This document shows, piece after piece, positions 23,025 through 33,844 of a stretch of 64,000 bases of DNA (position 1 is the stretch's first letter; each line of letters starts with the position of its first letter). Origin of the DNA: Ischnura elegans (Eukaryota; Arthropoda; Insecta; Odonata; Coenagrionidae); the NCBI RefSeq assembly GCF_921293095.1, contig NC_060246.1, positions 136,586,198 through 136,650,197 of the forward strand. Direction: 5' to 3'. The position numbers and the translations under genes were made by a program. Under the pieces are notes generated by a model that searched no databases, was not told the origin of the DNA, and was given only the letters and a program-made list of their open reading frames with translations.

Positions 23025-24654
23025 TATATAAGAAGTTATTTTCCTGGGGAACTTATTAAGTCATGTGGTAGTAAACAAAACAGGGATTTCTCCTCCTTTG
23101 TTCGTTCATATTTGATCCCGCGATATTTTTCCAGAACCTTTTCGTGTCGCGATACCTAAACGGGCGTTCGACGACTTAGTCTCTTCACTCTATCAAAAAG
23201 TCTCTCTCTTTGAATGAGTATACTTGTGAGTGAAAAATTCATCGTTTTGTGTGGCTAAGCTCTTTTGAAGAGGAGGAGTCGGTTCAGTTGGACACGGAAG
23301 ACTCTCGAGGCGGCTTGCGTTAACGTTTTGTTGTTTCCCCGTTTGTGTGCCGGCAGGAAAGGCCCACGAGGAAGAGAGCGCTGCAGGTGGCGTGGCGATG
23401 AATTTTTCATCCCTCGCGGGCGATATCGAAATTGGCCGTTTGGAGAGGTGGGGAGCATGAGTGCGCGGTTCGCACGGTGCAAAGGCCAGATTCAATCAAA
23501 ATGTGGCGCTTCGGTCACCTTGACTGTTTTAGAGGTATATGAAGGCATTTTCTCATCCTAGGCGTTAGGAGGGGGGAGCAAGATAAAGTCGTTAAGGACG
23601 ATCGACGCGAGCACTGTCAAACTGACGATTCTTTTTGGTGGGTGAGGTTACTGAAGACCAAATCCGTTTCCTAAACTGTACTCTCTATGAAGATTCACCG
23701 GGCCGAACGACTTAAAGAGAACGCTTGAGCGGTCGTATTTTGTCTTTTTCATTACATTTTTCGTATTTAAAACTTCCGTCTACGTATAAAATTTTTTTTT
23801 GGTGCACAGAATAGATCTTTTCCAACATTTGCCTGCTGCGAAAGTAGAAAAAGATGCATCTGAGAAAATACCGTAGTCACCTAGATGTAGAGGCGGGAGC
23901 ATCCGAATTTCGTTTGTCAACTGTTTAAAATTAGGAGGTTGTAAAATTGTATTCGTCCTAATGGAGATACTATGATTTTTTTAAATATAATATTCTGATA
24001 TGTCTCGAACGCTGCCGTAAGAATGCTGTCAGAAGCGACGAAACTTTTTATCGTTTTCTGTTGCCTGAAATTCCCCCGTAGTAATGGTACTGCTTTCCCA
24101 CGGGAATAATTTTTTTAATGAATAGTATTGGCGCATGAAATGAGGCGTGTTACAATGTATTTGAGTTAAACTTAATTGAAATCTCCTTCGAAAACTCCAT
24201 TAAAAACGTTGTTCCAGCACTTCGTATAGGCCGTAGAAATAAAAGTGAAAGAGGCAGTGTTCCGGCCAGTGTATCTCGGAGGCCATGTAAAATATTATTT
24301 ATTTTTTATTTTTCAAAACACCAAATACAGCTCATATTGGACATGTTATATCGGGGTATCCTCCAAAAACAATTAAACGTGCACAAACAACGATGTCATG
24401 GATAGGGGAAACTTACCCCGCCGCGACCGAGGCCGGCGAAGTATTAAAAACATTAAGGTTAAGTATTCAAATTTATCATGCGGGCAAACACTATTGGAGG
24501 TCTATTCTTCTTACTGTGAAAATGGCAAGGTGATAGTTAAATTTGTAAGCGAGCAATCCCTCACCAAAAGAGGCTGATCGAGCGGGAGTTTTCCTTTCTT
24601 ATAAGAAGACTCATGCGACTGATCTTTTTTCGTGGCGTGTAGTACTCGGTTAAT
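23025..24654. other. Intergenic; GC-rich patch, no gene recognised
   Basis: 23260-23500 is GC-rich with CpGs and open on several frames at once, which is base composition rather than a gene. It could be a regulatory or promoter-like island. The rest is AT-rich without recognisable features. Confidence 0.35.
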
Positions 24655-25010
24655 CTTGAAATGCTGAGAAGAGTAGGAGAAAAAAGAATACTTCTAAGAA
24701 CCTTAAGGAGAAGAAGTGACAACTTCGTCGGCCATATGAGGCATGATGGTCTGATAAAACAATCATAGAAGGACAAGGGGAAGGAAAGAAGGGCTGCGGA
24801 CGGCCCTAAATTTGTTTCATAGGTCAGGTTATAAAAGGATCTAAAAAAATTAATACGTTGCTATGAAAAGGCTAGCGGATAGGAGAGAGGAATCTACATC
24901 TATTTATTACCCCGCAAGCCGCCTAAAATGGCGTGGGGCTAGGGGTGTAAGGATACCAGCCGTCTATGTATAAAAAGCAAATGCTCAAGCAAAATTACGC
25001 CTAGCAATTA
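24655..25010 (+). mobile_element. LINE C-terminal and 3' UTR fragment (second LINE type)
   Basis: In plus-strand frames it reads EMLRRVGEKR, then RRRSDNFVGHMRHDGL, then an EGK-like KDKGKERRAADGP and a DLKKL stretch. This is the pattern of the C-terminus of RTE-like and related non-LTR polymerase ORFs (-GHILRHDGL- followed by EGK-RGRPR). Broken by stops. The trailing CCCGCAAGCCGCC with GTGTAAGGATACCAG looks like 3' UTR of the same element. It directly precedes a minus-strand fragment of a different LINE. Confidence 0.6.
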
Positions 25011-25019
25011 TTTAGCAAG

Positions 25020-25290
25020 TCCTACGTGGTTTGGGGAAAAAACTAATTCCCATATCTATCCGTTCGGCAAATATCTTTGTTAATTTTTATAGCTTCTGTC
25101 GGACTTGGAAACATAGTCGGGGTCTAAGATAATGTTCTCCGTGTCGCCCCTGAAGGTATCTATTTTCAATTGTTCAAGCAATCTAAGCCTAGCGCGCAGC
25201 CCCTGAGTCTCAACAGCTCCCAGCTTAATTCTGTTAACATCTGGGTAACGCTGTCTATACGCCCGTAGCAGTTTTTAACGAATCACGAGG
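25020..25290 (-). mobile_element. Non-LTR retrotransposon 3' fragment, copy 2
   Basis: Reverse complement matches 42715-42990: CTGCTACGGGCGTATAGACA, GTTACCCAGATGTTAACAGA, TTGCTTGAACAATTGAAAAT and CGGATAGATATGGGAATTAG. Decayed and 5'-truncated. Confidence 0.75.
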
Positions 25291-25429
25291 AGTGAAGAAT
25301 GGAGAGCTGCGTAAAACAAATCTTAGGATTATTGACTAATGATGATGAATCTTGAAATATATCTATCATCTTGAAATTGTCAGTCTCTACAGTGCAGACC
25401 CTTGTGAATATTTGCTTGCATCTAAAATG

Positions 25430-25470
25430 TGAACATTTTACCTCGGTATATCCTAGAGGGTAAAATGTTT
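25430..25470. repeat. Small hairpin
   Basis: AACATTTTACCTC and GAGGGTAAAATGTT form an inverted repeat with one bulged base around a 10-12-bp loop. Function unknown. Confidence 0.4.
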
Positions 25471-25498
25471 GCATTTATGATTCAGGGGCCCAGAGTTC

Positions 25499-25667
25499 TG
25501 CACTTTTAATTTCATTATGATGTGTTTTTATGAATGCACTTTTACATATACAGATGTATGCACTTTTACATATACAGATGCACTTGTTACACATTTTACA
25601 CATAAATTTTACAGATTTACACGTACAGATGTATGCACTTTTAATTTCATTATGATGTGTTTTTATG
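25499..25667. repeat. Complex tandem repeat
   Basis: A 34-bp unit beginning TGCACTTTTAATTTCATTAT is present at 25499-25532 and again exactly at 25634-25667. Between them ATGCACTTTTACATATACAG occurs twice (from about 25534 and 25558) with further degenerate copies. Low-complexity local duplication. Confidence 0.75.
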
Positions 25668-27217
25668 GAAATTTTGTCATGGGTATGAGGTGCTAGAAAA
25701 TTATTTTTCTCAGTCACCTCCCGGTGTTTTCAAATTGCCATCACTAATCATAATTATCTTCCCTCTCACGGAATTCCATGTTGTCGAAGTGTGAGGAGCT
25801 TTAAACCTTGCCGTGCACTGGTTTTCTCTTTCCTCTCCCTCTCAATTCGCTTTCTGTCGTAGTTGCTTAGATGTAAACATTGAGTCTGACCTCCAGAACG
25901 TAGTACTCCGAATTAGTAGTTCCCCCGAATTACTTCCACATGTTCAGACTCAATGCCAAAGTCTTTGCTCCTCGTGTACACTTTAACGTAAACTTTTCTC
26001 TTGCCAAGGATAGTTGTTCTATTCAACTTCTATTCCATCCGTCCTTGGCATATTGTTTGGAATTATTCTTCGCCCGCTCAAAGCTCACCTCCTCTTTTAT
26101 GCCATTTTCCGCAAGGGTTAAGCTTACATAATTGATGCAAAATCCCTCTCTATTCTATAATTGGAACTCATGAATTGAAAGACATAAGAATGCTAGACGT
26201 CAAAATTATTGGTATTTGTTATTCTACTTTAAACCTTTCTTTCACTGAAATGGCTTCTTTTGGTGAGAATTTTCCTGCCTGTATGAAATGCGCAGACCCG
26301 GAACTTTTTCCAAAAAAAAAACACAATAAACCACTATTACTGCTTAAAAAGAGATTTTTTAGCAATGCCACACGAACAAATGTTGCCCACTTGCCTTAAT
26401 TCTAACTCACCAAATGGAGCCGTGACCAATGACCCCTGAAGGATGAAACCGCTTCATTAGATGAAGCTGCACTTTCTGTCGGCTAGCGGCGCGTACACAC
26501 TTTCCGCATTTGGTGGGCACGTGTGCGGTCGTTCGAGGAAGCAGTCCTCATTTTGAGCCTCTGCCGTCGCCGTGAATGGGACGTGGAGCGATTGATTGTT
26601 CTCATCCTGTTCGTTCGCCTATAAACGGGTATTTTACTTTGCTTGTGGCTAGTGGGTTAAGAGGACTCACTCTATAGTGGTTCTGTTTTTGTCTGTTTTG
26701 GTGACGTATTACTCATTTATAACTTACGCCATAATCTTGCAGTATTCAGGGTTGATAGCGCAGACCTAAGTCATTATTTTCCTGTATCTCAAATAAAAAG
26801 AATAAATCTGAGAAAACGTCGGAGTACATTTTTCAATTGCTAGATTAAGAGAAATGTTGACCAATGGCTAATGTATGTAACCTGAATTTTTCAAGAAGAT
26901 AAAAGAATATTGGACTTAAGTGTTCCAATTTGCCTCAAAAATATTTATGAATTCGTCAGGGGTTTCAATGTTTTTCCCATCATCGTCTGGGTACTAATGT
27001 TGTAAAGTGCAGCTAATTTACATTAATTTTTGGATGAAGGAGTGGGGTAAATGAGGGAAGAAAGAAGAGGAAGGTGATAGGAAAGACAGGAGAAGGAGTT
27101 GAGTGGAATAGGGTAGGTATTGAAGAGCGGGTGAATGGCGAGTTCTGGACGAAATTCTGGAGAAAAGGGGGTAATGTGATGTTTGGAAAATCCGAGGAAG
27201 GGTATGACAGGGATGAG
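25668..27217. other. Intergenic, no gene recognised
   Basis: About 1.5 kb without recognisable coding or repeat structure. The small open frames at 25940-26131 and 26175-26399 look random. Confidence 0.35.
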
Positions 27218-27455
27218 CACTAATATTACGAAAAGGCGATCCTTAAGTCGGCCTTTAAATATGTTGTCACCCACCGCGCATTTAAATGGGATTACAAATG
27301 TCACCACTCGCGTCGTTTACGGACAAAGTGATCCGAGTCTCACCGGGAAATATGGTATAATTTGGGGTATTAATCGAAATTTATACTCATCATGATGTGG
27401 TATATCGAATTAATTACCTTTCAATGCTATTCTTCGCAATCACAAGCATTATCAG
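27218..27455 (+). repeat. Family R, copy 3
   Basis: Same order of landmarks as copies 1 and 2: GATCCTTAAGTCGGCC, TGTTGTCACCCACCGCGCAT, GGACAAAGTGATCCGAGTCT, TTCTTCGCAATCACAAGCAT. Provides the empty site for the MITE inserted in copy 2. Confidence 0.75.
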
Positions 27456-28438
27456 GCAACGTGTTCGCATTATTTGTAGCCACATAATGCTAGAGATAAG
27501 TGCTTCAATTAATTATTGTTGAAAATCTTGCTCTGATTTTTTAACAAGAACCTATCATCTCAGAATTGAGAAAAGTAGTTATGTGTATGTATTAGCGTGA
27601 AATTATTTGTCTATCCCTTGGGTAATTTTGCTGTAGTAGTGGCTTTAGCATTTTAGGCCCCTTTTATTTATTTTTCGGTAGTGATGAACCATCATACAAA
27701 ATATTTCTACTAACCTTTTTATTATAATCCACGTGATGGACGTAAAATTAACTTTGATGTAGTTCTAAGTTTCCATCTAAGTGTAGAACGTACTGGACAT
27801 AGAACTGGAAATGAACTTCCTCAATAAATGCTTACGTTTCAATCAATTCATTTTTTTAATCGAACTTTTTGGTTTTGTCGATGTTGAGGAGAGTTCGAGT
27901 AGTGGCATTGAGCGGGGGAATGCAGAAGTTATTTCTTGGATCGATCCTTCCATCCAAAATTTCCTCCCAGGTAACGGAGTCAGTCGAAAGAATGAAATGG
28001 CGTATTTTCTCCGACGTGTTGACAAGCGAAGAAAACCAATAGGCTGTGAATTTCAAATGACCTGAAGTCAAATCCCTCTTTCCTTTTCGGCTTCTGCCAT
28101 GAAAGAAATGAGCACGAACTAAACAGCACACTCTTATTCGTTCATTTATCCATGCGATCGAAGCCCTTCACCTGACTCCATATAACATGTTTTTTCTTTA
28201 CTCTCCGAGTGAAGTATTCCTCCATCAAAATTAATCTGTATTTCTATCGTGTTAGGAATGGTGCGATGCTGAGAGAAGGTGTTTTGCCTAAAATTCGTTT
28301 CAACGGTGACTCAGGTTTACCATCACTTTTAAAATAAATCGATCCCCACGGCCAATGCGAGCAACTACGTTTTCCGCTGAGAGCGAAATTTGGATATTGC
28401 CTCATCTTCGTCATCATCTTCTCTGGTTAACAATCCTG
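27456..28438. other. Intergenic, no gene recognised
   Basis: About 1 kb. A 27811-28131 region is open on both strands for 60-90 codons, but shows no known domain and no clear splice or start context. Confidence 0.35.
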
Positions 28439-28675
28439 AAGGCCTGTTTACACGATACATTAACACGTACGAGTTAATGTACGTTTGCGTGAATGATTTT
28501 TGTGGACCGGAACGGAACATGTACGAATGCATGAACCAAATTAGAACAGGTTCTATTTTCTGTGCATGCATTCGCACAAGTTGGGTGGTTACACGGTGCA
28601 TTTTGACGTTCATTCTCGCGTTCATACATTTAGACAATAACCCGTACGTGTTAATGTACCGTGTAAACAGGCCTT
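28439..28675. mobile_element. 237-bp MITE with ~33-bp terminal inverted repeats
   Basis: Left end AAGGCCTGTTTACACGATAC continuing to ATTAACACGTACG is matched in reverse complement at the right end with very few mismatches (arms about 28439-28471 and 28643-28675). Non-coding. No target duplication evident. Confidence 0.75.
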
Positions 28676-29180
28676 AAGATTAGTGTAGCGTTGCTCTCCA
28701 CCCAATTCTCCTATCAGATAATCTTTTCACACCTATGTATTAGGGCGGATCGGAAAAATCGATTTTTTTCAAATCCATCTGGCCCAGTGAAAAAAAGTTG
28801 TGGGACCGATCAAAAATAAGGCCTGAAAAATTTGAGACCTCTAGGTGAACCCCTGACCCTCGCTCAAATGCAATTTAGGGGGGGGAGGCTGAAATTCGAA
28901 AAATATAGTATATTATCGTCATTTCATATAGATTTTGCCGAGTTACTGTCCTTTAGGCCAAATTTCGTGCATGTTGACGTATCTGCCACCCTTTAGCCAC
29001 AAAATGCCTAATTTGAGTCCGCGTCCGCGAAGAAAATATTCCAACGCCCACGCAGCGTCGCGGATACAAGAGCCGCAGGCCGATCCCCTCCCCTCCCCGC
29101 TCGCTTCTACCCCTCCCATGCCTCCAATACAGCGAAATTCATCCCGCGTATGCTGCTAGGAGGTCGTTTATCTTTGATAA
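28676..29180. other. Intergenic, no gene recognised
   Basis: About 500 bp between a MITE and the rearranged inverted duplication; contains a short G run at 28878. No coding evidence. Confidence 0.35.
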
Positions 29181-29417
29181 TATAAATCGGAAGATGGTAG
29201 AAGGTAATAAAGGAAGCTTAGTGAGACGACTTGTCCCTTGTTAGGCGGATCGTCGGGGTTAAACAAATCGATGTCACCAACTTTTAGAGAAGTTATGAAA
29301 TAGTTTTAGATCCGAGAACGCAGGAAAGGAGCCTACGGTCCATGAAAAGGCCTCTCGAGTGGCTATAAAGGTGTGCGAACTATGTTGATGCTTCCCTTCC
29401 ATTATGTGTATTACTAA

Positions 29418-29730
29418 ATGGATTTAGGGGTAAAACAGGAAGTACTAAAACTTACGGAAAATGCGAATAGGGCAAAAGTAGGGTTTTTGCTGAAGTACAA
29501 AACTCAAGCACTTTTGAATGAACATTTGAAATTATGCAATATTTTTGCGTGTAAGTGCAAGAAGGAGCATAAGGTTCCCCCCAATGAAGAAGTATGTTGA
29601 GAGACAGCGGACGAAACTAAAGATGATGGCTGCTGGATTGAGTCCTAAAGAAACTCGACAACTAAGGAAAAAAAGGGAAATCTTCGGAGAGCTTCGAGTC
29701 GACATCGTCAATTCTTGTATGGGAAAATAG
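29418..29730 (+). pseudogene. Frameshifted ORF of an unrecognised mobile element
   Basis: Starts MDLGVKQEVLKLTENANR and runs 60 codons through a Cys/Lys-rich stretch (CNIFACKCKKEHKVP) to a stop. The reading continues in another frame from about 29580 as RQRTKLKMMAAGL to a stop at 29730. The two parts read like one protein broken by a frameshift. It reminds me of the N-terminus of uncharacterised multi-copy arthropod proteins, but I cannot name a family. Confidence 0.4.
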
Positions 29731-30356
29731 TATCAAAAATTTTCTTCATCAATTCATCCGAAGAAAATTAAACTGAAGAGAAATCATCCGATTTTTATTT
29801 CTACGTTCCTCATCAAATAAAAATTCAGGACTAAACTCAAACTGGAACTTCTGCGGGGAAAATGCGTCTGCCAAATGTGATAGAGGTATGTGCAAGAACC
29901 AAGAAACAGCAATGATCGTCCCCGCAAATTCAGTTGACGCAAAAATCATAACTTCGTAAGAAACATCCAAAGTAGTGTGGAAGAATTACTTACGTAGACA
30001 GAAAAATATGCTAATTATTGTGAATACGAAAAGAGAGGTATCAAAGTGTGTCATCAAAGGGCTACATTTTTATGGAGTGAAAGACTATACTTTTGTCTGA
30101 TGAAAAAAGGCAAGAGCACTTATCAATCCAAGTTTAGAGGGGAGTGTGTGATGTTGGTTGAAGAAACAGGGTCCCACTTTTGGGTTTGCCTCCCCCGTCG
30201 GAGGATTAGCAAAAGTTATAAAATCTGCGATTGTCGATTCCTTTCCGAGTGCAAATTAGATACACAAAAATAAAAAGGATTTGAATGCGATGGTGAATAC
30301 CGCCCAAAAAGGAGGCATCATCCCTATGCTACAAGCATAATTCCAACATCCCTTGC

Positions 30357-30488
30357 TATGTGAGTAAACTCTTCTCGGGATTCCCACCGGGATAATTTTT
30401 CCATAATGCAAACGTTTCAAGCTCCGACTCGGGGCTCATCATCAGGGATAAATTTCGTTGAATCCCGAGAAGATTTTACCCACATCAT
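30357..30488. repeat. Foldback with ~26-bp arms
   Basis: ATGTGAGTAAACTCTTCTCGGGATTC at 30357-30382 (first part ATGTGAGTAAAC, last part TTCTCGGGATTC) pairs with GAATCCCGAGAAG followed by ATTTTACCCACAT at 30463-30488. The loop contains a second GATGATGAGCCCCGAGTCGG-like segment in reverse complement. Lies between the arms of the inverted duplication. Confidence 0.65.
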
Positions 30489-30577
30489 TCGCCGGGAAAG
30501 CATCAAATCATATTTCATCCCTCACAGAGGTCTATTTGCTAATTGCACTAAGTTGACTTAAATTTGCGACATAAACA

Positions 30578-30889
30578 TTGGGAGGGCAATCTAAAGACCG
30601 AATTTGCGTTGTTGCAAGTATGCGTTTGGCGGCCGGTACGAGATTTTTTAAAGTGCTGGATTTTAATATCAACTTTAAGGACTACTCGCTGATGACATAT
30701 TCGAGAGAGACCGCAGTACCTCCGGCTACATCTGACCGTAGTGCTGTGGATTTTCAAAAATATATTGATGAACGTTCAAATTTGAAGTTAAATATTTCTT
30801 TTTATTATACATACGGACGAGAGATTCGTGAAGAAATTCACCAAAACTTTGTTGACAAAAGCGAAAGACGAGGAATGGCCCTGAAATAA
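30578..30889 (+). CDS. Unrecognised ORF, probably mobile-element derived
   Basis: 103 codons with balanced, protein-like composition (for example SAVDFQKYIDERSNLKLN followed by an Arg/Glu-rich C-terminus REIREEIHQNF). No domain recognised, no splice sites assigned; the reading starts at a non-ATG-supported or arbitrary point. Its position between the duplicated blocks suggests it belongs to the same element as 29418-29730. Confidence 0.3.
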   Translation: MGGQSKDRICVVASMRLAAGTRFFKVLDFNINFKDYSLMTYSRETAVPPATSDRSAVDFQKYIDERSNLKLNISFYYTYGREIREEIHQNFVDKSERRGMALK

Positions 30890-31845
30890 GAAATATAGAT
30901 TGGAAAGCAGGTAATTGAAAAATTCTTTCGTGATCGTTCCTCCACAGACGATACTGAAACATTAAATATTTAGACTAACGAAATAAGACGCACTCGGTGT
31001 GAATTTTGGTGCATTTGGCCCGTGGGAGAGGCTTGCGGGGAGGGGACGCGAGCGGCTTTCGCCCAAAATCCATTTAATCACATCTGTCGGACAATTCTGA
31101 AATTGGAGCGCATATCCGAAGTTAGCACACATTTATAGCCACTCGAGACGCCTTTTCATGGACCTTAGGCTCCTTTCCTGCGTTCTCGGATCTAAAACTA
31201 TTTCATCACTTCTCTAAAAGTTGGTGACATCGATTTGTTTAACCCCGACGAGGCGCCTAATAAGGGACAAGTCGTCTCACTAAGCTTCCTTTATTACCTT
31301 CTACCATCTTCCGATTTATACTTCATCAGTGGGACCCGGTTTCTTCAACCAACATCACACATTCCCCTCTAAACTTGGATTGATAAGTGCTCTTGCCTTT
31401 TTTCATCAGACAAAAGTAAAGTCTTTCACTCCATAAAAATGTAGCCCTTTGATGACACCCTTTGATACCTCTCTTTTCGTATTCACAATAATTAGCATAT
31501 TTTTCTGTCTACGTAAGTAATTCTTCCACACTACTTTGGATGTTTCTTACGAAGTTATGATTTTTGCGTCAACTGAATTTGCGGGGACGATCATTGCTGT
31601 TTCTTGGTTCTTGCACATACCTCTATCACATTTGGCAGACGCATTTTCCCCGCAGAAGTTCCAGTTTGAGTTTAGTCCTGAATTTTTATTTGATGAGGAA
31701 CGTAGAAATAAAAATCGGATGATTTCTCTTCAGTTTAATTTTCTTCGGATGAATTGATGAAGAAAATTTTTGATACTATTTTCCCATACAAGAATTGACG
31801 ATGTCGACTCAACGCTCTCCGAAGATTTCCCTTTTTTTCCTTAGT

Positions 31846-33723
31846 TTTTCCTCTGCAATACCTTTTTCCTGGATTAAAATATTTTACGTCTGTGTATATT
31901 AGAAATACCCGTGTCTTCCCAACGATTATGAATCTGTGGTTTGGTCCAACTATATGCTGCTTGCACTTAGGAAATAATTGCTCAGTTTTTATTGGTGTTG
32001 GTTAAGTATTGCCTATATTAAGAAAAAATTAAGAACTTCGCTGGTATCAATATATTCAGCTGATAAAAGAATCGTGTGGAACCGACAGCGACCATTTCCG
32101 CCCAAATGATGACTTTGTCTTGTAAACATAAATTCAGTATTTAATGTCATCGTGGTAGGTCACTATTGTGGATTTCCACGGTCTCCGTGGATTATAAAGT
32201 GATTATGCCTTGTACATTTTTATTTTCCAAATTTTTTTTCAAGGACGTAGTAAAAACGTGTACACACCCCCTCTTCCTTCCGCTATCATTCCTTTCTACA
32301 CTGCTGTCATAAGTTTTGGGTCTCTGCAATTTTTTGTAACACCCTAATGGTCGTCAATTTGCAATCTTTAAATCTTGGATGTTAAGGTAACGTTTAATAA
32401 TTCAATGCCTTTTTCACCTCGAGCTACCGCAGATAATACTAAGTGTCAGGTGGTACACCCTTGGATATCTCATAACAATTTTATCTGATACACCTCGTGG
32501 GTGTAATGCATGAATGTCTGAGTACACCGTTGAATCGCGCCATTTAAATATTTTCACATCAGCAAAGTAAATGCCGTGAGGTTTTGACAGAATAAAAATT
32601 GACAAAATTATCGATTTTATATCTTCCATTTCATCAAGCAGAAGTTGGTTGATATTTGTTTCATTTTTGAAGTGAATTCAGGGTTTATTGTTTTAGATGC
32701 ATGACTTTGCAATTATTTATCTGAAAAATATTTATTATCTGGAAGGAAATTTTTCTTCTAAATTAATTTCATTTGCGGCATGTCACCAAAACTGGTTTTT
32801 ATATCAAAATGATGCTTCTTCAATGCTTAATCTTTATGCTATTGTTCCGGGATAGGATTCATAGTTGAGTTTCAAAGTTTGCGCACTAATTTTAATCAAG
32901 TATATTTAATTGAGGTAATGATTGAAATTTCGCTCATTGCCATTGGATAATCATATGAGATTCCTCACCGTTGAAATTGGTGTAGCCGTGGACGGAAGGT
33001 AAGAGCAAGTATATCAAAGCGGAGGACCGAACTACGTTATGCATTGGTGTATTCACGAATGTTTCACCACAGGGTATATAGTTCAAAATTTTTGGCGTGC
33101 TATCTTTTCATTTTACCCAAAGTAGTCATATTTTCGTTTGCCTCCGCCTTCTGGCTACCTTAGAACTCATGAAATGTTTCGTTTCCTTCTGCCAGCGATG
33201 CAGAGTTCGCAGATAAACCTTTGTAGCTTTTCACATTTTTCTTATAAAATGCACTGTTTTTGCTGCAGTTATTACGAGGATGTCTCAGTTCATAAATCAT
33301 GCTTGTTATTTTCTTATGCTGGTTTCCTTCCTCCTTTCCAACCACACCACTCCTCGGTCTCGACTACTGAGCAACGCGGGTTGCACACATATTAGGATAC
33401 AATTCAGCCATGTATTTTTACGAATGCAATTTAGCCATGTGTTTTCATCCTACCAACATATTTCTCTTAGTTCCGTGGTGTTAAACCATCAGGATATTTT
33501 TACTAAATAATTAATTGTCTAAATATGCTCTATATAGCCTATTATTTCTCACACCACCATCCCAATATTTAGTCTACTACTCTAGTGTTTAATTCCTTCT
33601 TATGTTCGGTAAAGCTCTGCACTATTATCACAACCATTGATTGTAAAATGAAATGTATCTTAGTTTTTTCGTTCATTCATTCTAGTAAGGTTGTATTTTA
33701 ATTCTCATTTCCTTTTTTTATAG
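31846..33723. other. Region upstream of the first visible UNC-50 exon
   Basis: About 1.9 kb, presumably intron of the UNC-50 gene. I looked for the missing N-terminal coding exons here and further upstream and saw none. Confidence 0.4.
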
Positions 33724-33844
33724 TTTCATCAGTGGGCTTTGCCATTACGTTAGGACTTGGAGTTGTTTCATTTTTGAAGCTGCTGCTGTATGTCATATTT
33801 GTTGACTGTATATCTGTTGGTGTTGTAATAGCTTCACTCCTATG
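33724..33844 (+). CDS. unc-50: UNC-50 exon a
   Basis: Acceptor TTTTATAG before 33724, donor TATG|GTAAGT after 33844; 121 bp, entered in phase 1, left in phase 2 so that the Trp codon is split. Encodes two hydrophobic segments separated by FLK, ending IASLLW. Confidence 0.92.

Larger units (their letters stand above)
29181..31845. mobile_element. Rearranged inverted duplication of an unrecognised mobile element
   Basis: Two blocks are present twice in opposite orientation. Block A is 29181-29381 and 31320-31121 (roughly 90-95% alike by eye). Block B is 29661-30177 and 31845-31330 (nearly identical; about 73 codons of antisense frame are the same in both). In the left copy the order is A, a 279-bp spacer with coding remnants, B. 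In the right copy, read on the minus strand, it is B then A, joined by about 9 bp, so this is not a simple hairpin duplication. Between the arms (30178-31120) lie a foldback and an ORF of 103 codons. The likely source is an unidentified multi-copy element. Confidence 0.75.

Noticed and set aside
23193..23561. Overlapping frames of 75-100 codons on both strands in a GC-rich patch
   Set aside because: Long frames on both strands are expected where stop codons are rare because of GC content; no domain on either strand.
29749..29970. 73-codon minus-strand frame repeated identically at 31536-31757 (plus)
   Set aside because: Its duplication only reflects the nearly identical inverted block B; no evidence that this frame is translated.
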